A DNA stretch of 64,000 nucleotides from JBQTII01 sp052387905 (GTDB taxonomy: Bacteria > Actinomycetota > Actinomycetes > Sporichthyales > Sporichthyaceae), in assembly GCA_052387905.1 (NCBI GenBank), contig JBQTIR010000005.1, forward strand, positions 286,919-350,918, given 5' to 3'. Both the position numbers and the translations under genes were made by a program. The notes beneath the pieces are model-generated. The model ran no database searches and had not been told where the DNA came from. It saw nothing but the letters and a program-made list of their open reading frames with translations. Shown one piece after another: positions 58,831 through 64,000 of the stretch (position 1 is the first letter of the stretch; each line of letters starts with the position of its first letter).

Positions 58831-59673
58831 ATGCGTCGGCTGACCGGTTTCGTGATCGCAGCCCTGCTTGTCGTGTCCGGGTGCACGGACGGCGACGAAT
58901 CAGCGTCCGCCAAGACGCTGATTCTGGCCACGACGACCAGCACTCAGGACTCCGGCCTGCTCGACGTGCTGCTCCCCGCGTTCACCCGCGACACCGGGTT
59001 GACGGTAAAACCGGTCGCGGTCGGCAGCGGGCAGGCCATTGAACTCGGCGAGCGCGGCGAGGCCGATGTCCTGCTCGTGCACTCCCCGGCGGCCGAGGAG
59101 GAGCTTGTCGCGGCCGGGCTGACCGGCCGCCGGTTGCTGGTGATGCACAACGACTTCGTTGTGCTCGGACCCCAGGACGACCCGGCCGGAACCGAGGACC
59201 TGTCGGCGCCGGACATCTTCAAGAAGGTGGCCGAGTCCGAGGAGGTCTTCGTCTCCCGCGGCGACGACTCAGGGACGCACACCAAGGAGAAGTCGCTGTG
59301 GTCCGCGGCCGGCATCGAGCCGGCCGGTGACTGGTACACCTCCACCGGGCAGGGCATGGCCGCGACCTTGCGGATCGCCGACGAGCGGGAGGGTTACACG
59401 CTCTCGGACCGGGCGACGTTTCTGACCCAGCAGGACACCCTCGATCTGAAGATCGTCGGCGAGGGTGACCCCGAACTGCTGAACGTCTACCACGTGATCG
59501 AAATGACCGAGAAGGCTGGCGACAAGGTGCGCACCGGCGGCGCGGTCGCCTTCGCCGACTGGATCGTCAGCGCGAGCGCGCAGCAGCTGATCGGCGACTT
59601 CGGGAAAGCGGAGTACGGCCAGTCGCTGTTCACCCCCGACGCCGGCAAGGACCCCGACGACCTTGCGGCGTGA
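58831..59673 (+). CDS. tupA: Tungstate ABC transporter substrate-binding lipoprotein
   Basis: 280 aa; GGAG before ATG, lipobox AALLVVSGCTDG. The TupA/WtpA signature LILATTTSTQDSGLLDVLLP, then PVAVGSGQAIELGERGEADV, LLVHSPAAEEELV, and RGDDSGTHTKEKSLW is complete. TTTSxxDSG is the oxyanion loop of TupA. Tungstate is expected, but some relatives take molybdate or vanadate. Confidence 0.9.
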   Translation: MRRLTGFVIAALLVVSGCTDGDESASAKTLILATTTSTQDSGLLDVLLPAFTRDTGLTVKPVAVGSGQAIELGERGEADVLLVHSPAAEEELVAAGLTGRRLLVMHNDFVVLGPQDDPAGTEDLSAPDIFKKVAESEEVFVSRGDDSGTHTKEKSLWSAAGIEPAGDWYTSTGQGMAATLRIADEREGYTLSDRATFLTQQDTLDLKIVGEGDPELLNVYHVIEMTEKAGDKVRTGGAVAFADWIVSASAQQLIGDFGKAEYGQSLFTPDAGKDPDDLAA

Positions 59674-59679
59674 CCGGCG

Positions 59680-60381
59680 ATGGACGTGCTGTTCGACGGG
59701 TTTGCCGACGCGTTGCGCCTGCTCGCCACCGGTGACGAGCAGGCCTGGTCGATCACCGCGCTGACCCTGCGAGTTTCGGTCAGTGCCACCGTGCTCGCGC
59801 TGCTGATCGGGATTCCGCTCGGCGCTCTCGTCGCGCTGGGACGGTTCCCCGGCCGGCGTTTGGTGCTCGCGATGGCGAACACCGGCATGGGCCTACCCCC
59901 GGTCGTGGTCGGTCTGTGGATAACCGTGCTGCTCTGGCGAAGCGGACCCCTCGGCGGACTCGGCCTGCTCTACACCCCCACTGCGATGATCCTGGCCCAG
60001 GCGGCGATCGCGACCCCGATCGTCATCGCCCTCACCGCTGCGGCGCTGGCTCAGGTCGATCCCGACTTCCGGATCCAGATGGCCGGCATCGGCGCCGGTC
60101 CGGTCCGCTCCGCGCTGGTCCTGCTGAACGAGGCGCGGCTGCCCCTGTGCGCCGCGGCGATGGCGGGGTTCGGGGCGGTGGTCAGTGAGGTCGGCGCGGC
60201 GCAGATGGTCGGCGGCAACATCGCCGGCGAGACCCGGGTCCTCACCACTGCAGCGGTGCTGGCCACCAACCGCGGCCAGTTCGCCCTCGCCATCGCCTTC
60301 GGACTCATCCTGCTCACAATCGCGTTCGCCGTGAACGTCGCCCTGGTGCTGATGCAGGACCGAGTGCCGGCGACGCGATGA
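59680..60381 (+). CDS. tupB: Tungstate ABC transporter permease
   Basis: 233 aa, five to six membrane segments. The EAA-type cytoplasmic loop contains EARLPLCAAAMAGFGAVVSE. Segments such as VSVSATVLALLIGIPLGALV and FALAIAFGLILLTIAFAVNV surround it. TupB-like permeases form a homodimer with TupC. The ATG lies six bases after the tupA stop; the stop overlaps tupC (ATGA). Confidence 0.9.
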   Translation: MDVLFDGFADALRLLATGDEQAWSITALTLRVSVSATVLALLIGIPLGALVALGRFPGRRLVLAMANTGMGLPPVVVGLWITVLLWRSGPLGGLGLLYTPTAMILAQAAIATPIVIALTAAALAQVDPDFRIQMAGIGAGPVRSALVLLNEARLPLCAAAMAGFGAVVSEVGAAQMVGGNIAGETRVLTTAAVLATNRGQFALAIAFGLILLTIAFAVNVALVLMQDRVPATR

Positions 60382-61373
60382 GCGGCCTGGCGTGCCAAGG
60401 TCTGTGCATCCGGGCCGGGAGCAAGCTGCTGCTCGAGGTGGATGAACTCCAGATCCCGGCCGGGGAGTGCCTGGCAGTGCTCGGGCCCAACGGGGCCGGC
60501 AAGTCGACGCTGCTCCGTGCCCTCGGCCTGCTGAGTACCCACAACGTCGAGGGCCAGGTGCTGCTGGACGGCAAGCCGATGAGCGCGGCCGAGATGCGGA
60601 AGGTCGCCGCCGCGGTCCTGCAACGCCCGATCCTGCGCCGTGGCAGCGTCCTGCACAACGTCGCCAGCGGACTGCGATTCCGCGGCATCGCCCAGGCCGA
60701 GGCGCACCGCCGCGTCGAGCCGTGGCTCGCCGCGCTACGACTCGCACCGCTCGTGGACCGGGATGTGCGGACCCTCTCTGGCGGTGAGGCACAGCGGGTC
60801 AGCCTCGCCCGCGCCCTGGTCCTGAAACCGCGGGTGCTGTTGCTCGACGAACCCTTCTCCGCGCTGGACGCAACGACCCGATCCGACCTGCTCGCCGACT
60901 TGCGCGCCGCGCTCGACGGGTTACCAACCGCGACGCTCCTCGTCAGTCACGACCGGCACGAGGCTCTCGCTCTCGCCGCCCGGACCGCGCTGCTCCTCGA
61001 CGGGCGGATCCGTCAATGCGGACCCACCGCGCAGGTCTTCGACAACCCCGTCGACGAGGCGACCGCCGCCCTCATCGGGTACACCAACCGTCTCCCCGCG
61101 GCTGCCACCAGTGCGGCCGGCCCCCGGGTCGCTCGCCCGGAGATGTGCCGCGTGCTACCCGGGGACGCGTTGCCCGAGGCGGCTGCCGGCGGTCTGCTGC
61201 TGCGCGGCACCGTTCGCCGCGTCGTACCACTCGGCGTCGCGACCCGGGTGGACGTGGAGATCACCTTCTCGACCGTCGCCTGCCTGCACACCCTCTCCTC
61301 GATCGGACACAACGAAATCGCCCCCGGAGCCCCCGTCGTCGTCCAGGTCCTCGACAGCCGCCCATTGGGTTGA
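60378..61373 (+). CDS. tupC: Tungstate ABC transporter ATP-binding protein
   Basis: 331 aa. Walker A GPNGAGKSTLLRALG (about 36-50), signature LSGGEAQRVSLARAL (about 133), Walker B VLLLDEPFSALDA (about 155) and SHDRHEALAL. The last 90 residues (LLLRGTVRRVVPLGVATRVD, VEITFSTVACLHTLSS) form a TOBE-like domain, as in molybdate/tungstate ATPases. Confidence 0.9.
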   Translation: MSGLACQGLCIRAGSKLLLEVDELQIPAGECLAVLGPNGAGKSTLLRALGLLSTHNVEGQVLLDGKPMSAAEMRKVAAAVLQRPILRRGSVLHNVASGLRFRGIAQAEAHRRVEPWLAALRLAPLVDRDVRTLSGGEAQRVSLARALVLKPRVLLLDEPFSALDATTRSDLLADLRAALDGLPTATLLVSHDRHEALALAARTALLLDGRIRQCGPTAQVFDNPVDEATAALIGYTNRLPAAATSAAGPRVARPEMCRVLPGDALPEAAAGGLLLRGTVRRVVPLGVATRVDVEITFSTVACLHTLSSIGHNEIAPGAPVVVQVLDSRPLG

Positions 61374-61383
61374 TCATGCGGTC

Positions 61384-61554
61384 ATGACCTCGCACCAGAG
61401 AGATCTGGCCGGTCGGGTGCTGCTCCTCATCGGCGTTTTGGAGCGGGCGGTCACGGGGCTGATGGGCTGGTCCAACACCGCGATGGCCGCGCGGTACCAA
61501 CACATCACCACGGCGGTACAGCGCGCCGCCGATCGGGTGGGCGAGCTGCTCTGG
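61384..61554 (+). pseudogene. Phage-type tyrosine recombinase, C-terminal remnant
   Basis: RVLLLIGVLERAVTGLMGWS, then NTAMAARYQHITTAVQRAAD and RVGELLW. This is the catalytic C-terminus of a phage-type integrase: GWS box and RYQH with the nucleophilic Tyr. The ORF continues to 61692 out of homology. The N-terminal 300 or so residues are absent. It starts 11 bases after tupC. Confidence 0.7.
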
Positions 61555-61664
61555 TCACGCAGTCCAGCGAAGGCGCCGCCACGGGCACATGAGACCGCAA
61601 TGAGACCAGGCGCCAAACGCCGGATAATCCTCAGCGGGTTACCCGGCGTTTGTGCTGGTCAGCT

Positions 61665-61689
61665 GGCGGTGGCGGTGGGATTTGAACTC
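61665..61689. other. Possible att-like tRNA 3'-end sequence
   Basis: Read on the minus strand, GAGTTCAAATCCCACCGCCACCG then CCA equals a T-loop (TTCAAAT), half of the T-stem and the 3' acceptor strand with discriminator and CCA of a tRNA. The rest of a tRNA is absent. It lies 110 bases after the integrase remnant, the usual place of an attachment site. Confidence 0.35.
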
Positions 61690-61692
61690 TGA

Positions 61693-62035
61693 CATCGAGC
61701 TATCCGCTGCTAGCCGTGATTTGCTGTCAGTGCTGTATTTTCGCACTTCAGAGAGCTGCTTAAGGATAGAGATGATCCGAGCGGAACCTATGGTCGCCGG
61801 TGGTTCCCGAAGTTTCTGTGACCACTGTGTGACCAGCCGCACGTGAGAGAGCTCACTTCGGGCCTGCGGAGTCGCCGTGCTGCCCGGCACTGTCAAGTGC
61901 GTCGCCTCCGGCGGCGTGTTCCAAGCGGTCGTCGACGTCGAGGCGAACGTACACAGAGGGGCCGGCGTGCCGCGCAGACCTCGTCGGTGCCCGTGAGCGG
62001 ACCTCAACTGTTCTTGCTGCATCCCGGCGACGCTG
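61693..62035. other. Intergenic region without recognisable genes
   Basis: About 340 bases of lower-GC sequence (TTTCGCACTTCAGAGAGCTG and similar) on both strands without a coding signature. Compared with the rest of the window it looks foreign, in keeping with the integrase remnant and att-like sequence just before it. Confidence 0.35.
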
Positions 62036-62869
62036 TTACGGCAACACCGGCTCTCGCGGTGGGGCGGCCGGCCGCTCGATCATGGTCGCCGACCGGTTGG
62101 CATCGATTGCCTTCTGCTCTGCCGCAGAGCGCGTGACGAGGAACTCGCCAATCTGCGTTTCACCGTCGACCTCATACACCGGAACGCGGACAGTGATCAT
62201 CTCGGTTCTGGCGAATTGTTCCGCTTCGGCCCGACTCGTCGGCAGCACTCCATTGATCTGCCGGGCATCTGCGTAACCCAATTGACCGTTGGTGGCCTCC
62301 ACCGCGATCAGATCCGGGATGCCACGTTCGTTTTCCACGCCGTAGGTCTGTCCGGAGCGGTTGATCTTCCAATCGGTCATGTCAACCGCGGCATAGGTGA
62401 CGGTGACCTGCCAACGGGCTCTGTCGTCGGTCTCAATTCGAGTTGTGTTCTCGCCAGGTCGGAGTTTTATCTGATAGGTGGAGGTCGGGTCGGACCCGGC
62501 AGCCACGTCTGCCTCGCTGCACTTGACGCTTGCGCCATCCGAGAAACGGAACTCGCCCCGCGAGAGGCACGTAAACTTCAGGTCGATATGGGTTGCGCCA
62601 GCGGAACGCGGGCCGAGGTCGACCGACGCAGAGCCGGTCCGGCTGAGGGTGATCTCTTCGCCGAGGGGGGTGATCTCGTCACCGCCCGGGTGGTCGTCTG
62701 CTAGGAGCTGGTTGGCGGTCGCAGCGCCCCCGCCGGCCAGCACGGCTCCGGCGAGCAGGCCAGCCGCCATCCGCACCCGGCGACGTCGGCGCCCGACCGG
62801 CGTGGCTCGGACATGCGCAACGAGCAACTCGCGCAAGTTGGCGGTGAACGTTGATTCCATGTCAGTCAT
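62036..62869 (-). CDS. Membrane-anchored partner of an ECF sigma factor
   Basis: 277 aa, starting at the stop of the sigma gene (ATGA). N-terminal cytoplasmic 33 residues, one membrane segment (VRMAAGLLAGAVLAGGGAAT) and an extracytoplasmic beta-rich part (YQIKLRPGENTTRIETDDRA, RWQVTVTYAAVDM, ADARQINGVLPTSRAEAEQF). No zinc-binding ASD motif (HxxxCxxC) is visible, so it may be an unusual anti-sigma factor or a target of the sigma factor rather than a classic one. Confidence 0.65.
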   Translation of the reverse strand: MTDMESTFTANLRELLVAHVRATPVGRRRRRVRMAAGLLAGAVLAGGGAATANQLLADDHPGGDEITPLGEEITLSRTGSASVDLGPRSAGATHIDLKFTCLSRGEFRFSDGASVKCSEADVAAGSDPTSTYQIKLRPGENTTRIETDDRARWQVTVTYAAVDMTDWKINRSGQTYGVENERGIPDLIAVEATNGQLGYADARQINGVLPTSRAEAEQFARTEMITVRVPVYEVDGETQIGEFLVTRSAAEQKAIDANRSATMIERPAAPPREPVLP

Positions 62870-63453
62870 GACGCCCTCCCATGGGAAGCGACGGCCTGGA
62901 CTTCTTCACTGTGCTGCGCGAGCACTCCGCGAAGCCGGTGGCGGGCTCGGTGGAGTCGCGACTTGGCTGCCGCCGCGGTTAGCCCGAGCACTTGAGCAGC
63001 TTCGGCAATCGAGCGGTCCTCCAGCGCCACTAGCGAGACCAGATGAAGATCAACAGGGTCTAGGGCGCGTAGCGCCGAACGAAGCCGTGGATCAACACTG
63101 CGGTCCAGCACGATCTCCGCCGCGCCCGCGAAAGTACCCAACCGCGGCAGACGGGCAAGGAACGCCCCGTGCCGACGCCTCGCCCGGTTGATGTTACGCG
63201 CCACGTTGCCCGCGGTGATCAGCAGCCACGGCAGCACTGAACCGTCTACGATTCGAACGTCGGCCCTCCGCCGCCACAGCTCCAAAAACGTCGCCGCGGT
63301 GACGTCCTCTGCGTCCTGGCGGCCCTCTACCATCCGGCACGCGTGCCGGAAGACTCGACCGCCGTGCCGGTCAAACAGCACGGCGAACGCCTCGCCGTCA
63401 CCGGCGACCGCCTGGGCCCAGGCATCGGCGTCGCCTTCCGAGAATGTCTTCAC
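62866..63453 (-). CDS. ECF sigma factor (RpoE-like)
   Basis: 195 aa from GTG at 63453. Region 2: FAVLFDRHGGRVFRHACRMV, EGRQDAEDVTAATFLELWRR (DAEDVxxxxFxxLW). Region 4: LRALDPVDLHLVSLVALEDR, SIAEAAQVLGLTAAAAKSRL, HRARHRLR. The region between them is short. The membrane-protein gene overlapping the 3' end suggests the usual sigma/anti-sigma pairing. Confidence 0.9.
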   Translation of the reverse strand: MKTFSEGDADAWAQAVAGDGEAFAVLFDRHGGRVFRHACRMVEGRQDAEDVTAATFLELWRRRADVRIVDGSVLPWLLITAGNVARNINRARRRHGAFLARLPRLGTFAGAAEIVLDRSVDPRLRSALRALDPVDLHLVSLVALEDRSIAEAAQVLGLTAAAAKSRLHRARHRLRGVLAQHSEEVQAVASHGRAS

Positions 63454-63606
63454 ACACTCTAGTGTCCGGTACCGCCGATCCGGTTGCACCCGGTTGGCCC
63501 AAACTGACGTCCGGCCACCACGCGGCGGTTCAATCCGAACGCGCATCTGTGGCCGGTAGTGAGCCCGAGGCGGTGATCCACTCGTTTACTACCAACGTAG
63601 TAGGTA

Positions 63607-63718
63607 GTGTCCAAGACAAATAGGTCTTGGAACACCCAACGCTGTGCTGGCTTGGGTGAGTGCCGGACACCGACGGTTGTTCATGCGGGGCATCTCGCCC
63701 ATACGGACCGGCACTCAC
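63607..63718. repeat. Two inverted repeats downstream of the right-edge gene
   Basis: At 63607-63635, GTGTCCAAGAC faces GTCTTGGAACAC around AAATAG (one bulged A). At 63656-63666, GTGAGTGCCGG is mirrored exactly by CCGGCACTCAC at 63708-63718 with a 41-base spacer. They lie between the sigma-factor promoter and the 3' end of the right-edge gene, and could be terminators or ends of a small element. Confidence 0.55.
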
Positions 63719-63739
63719 GGCCCCACCTCAGCTGCCGGT

Positions 63740-64000
63740 CTACTCGGCCGAGTTGCCGTTCGAGGCCTTGACGATGAAGACCCCGACAACCTTAGTACCG
63801 GACTCGTCAAATACTTTGATCGTCCGGTCCTCCTTGTTCGCCAGAGAGATCTCGGCCGCCTCGGTCGGAGAGCTAGCCCTGGTGATTCACAAAGATTCTG
63901 AATCCGGTGCCGAGAGGGCTCGGTGAGCCGCATTTGGTCGCGGGCGCTTCCGCGGAAGCGTCGGGCGTGCTTCGGTGACCGGTCTGCTGTTCTGCCGGGT
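63740..64000 (-). pseudogene. Damaged gene at the right edge, frameshifted
   Basis: On the minus strand one frame from the edge reads STPDASAEAPATKCGSPSPL, then GTGFRIFVNHQG and a stop (about 63872). The neighbouring frame continues SSPTEAAEISLANKEDRTIK, VFDESGTKVVGVFIVKASNG and stops at 63740. Together they read like the linker and tail of one exported protein with a +1/-1 slip between them. The start is outside the window. The function cannot be told. Confidence 0.35.

Noticed and set aside
1..64000. CRISPR array, rRNA operon, complete prophage or intact insertion sequence.
   Set aside because: I looked for evenly spaced repeats, 16S/23S landmarks, transposase DDE motifs with terminal repeats and phage structural genes. 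Only fragments such as the integrase remnant were seen.

Overview
The window is GC-rich chromosomal DNA of an actinobacterium (Actinomycetota). The lineage clues are the very high third-position GC, frequent GTG starts and GTGA/ATGA stop-start overlaps, an Asp23/AmaP cluster, IdeR/DtxR-type iron boxes, an LPXTG surface protein, DUF2277 and DUF2695 genes, and a RecQ-phosphoribosyltransferase fusion. I cannot name the genus from sequence alone. There is no rRNA, CRISPR array, complete prophage or intact insertion sequence. One tRNA gene is present, tRNA-Ser(UGA) at 25546-25634 on the minus strand.

Left part (1-16.9 kb). This is accessory-like DNA: the 5' end of a RecB-like nuclease gene, a broken VapC toxin, a translationally coupled HEPN-domain/small barrel-like gene pair (474-1318), a TerD-AIM24 fusion, two secreted surface proteins (LPXTG/IPT and RTX repeats), several unknown genes, a frameshifted phosphatase remnant, a large PLD-nuclease/SF2-helicase/DUF3427 protein (10950-14057), a DUF6398 protein and a Uma2 endonuclease-like protein. 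This is the most defence-like stretch of the window.

Middle part (17-33 kb). An envelope-stress operon of the Asp23/AmaP type (17373-19713) is followed by a J-domain protein, a decayed NYN nuclease, a helicase-C/WYL-like protein, a Tat-exported intradiol dioxygenase-like protein and the tRNA. The tRNA is flanked by gene fragments. After it come a secreted zinc metalloprotease with ricin-like lectin domains, a DUF4143-type ATPase behind a conspicuous inverted repeat, a VapBC pair and several exported proteins.

Right part (33.5-64 kb). This is mostly ordinary metabolism and transport. It holds an AurF-like diiron oxygenase with a divergent TetR regulator, MarR and TetR regulators, an FhuF-type Fe-S protein, a cobalamin-riboswitch-controlled cbtBA cobalt transporter, and a FAD-linked oxidase coupled to a C39-like papain-fold gene. 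It continues with the RecQ-PRTase fusion, a siderophore ABC operon and a second siderophore-binding lipoprotein (each behind its own iron box), a second VapBC-like pair, an enoyl-CoA hydratase/isomerase coupled to a metallo-beta-lactamase-fold hydrolase, a tungstate-type ABC operon (tupABC) facing a GntR-like regulator with a periplasmic-binding-protein-like domain, an integrase remnant with an att-like tRNA 3'-end sequence, and an ECF sigma factor with a membrane partner.

The features most worth following up are the HEPN pair, the PLD-helicase, a small family of long palindromic hairpins near 37.3, 40.5 and 41.8 kb, the palindrome cluster at 46.7 kb, and several gene fragments that mark old recombination junctions.
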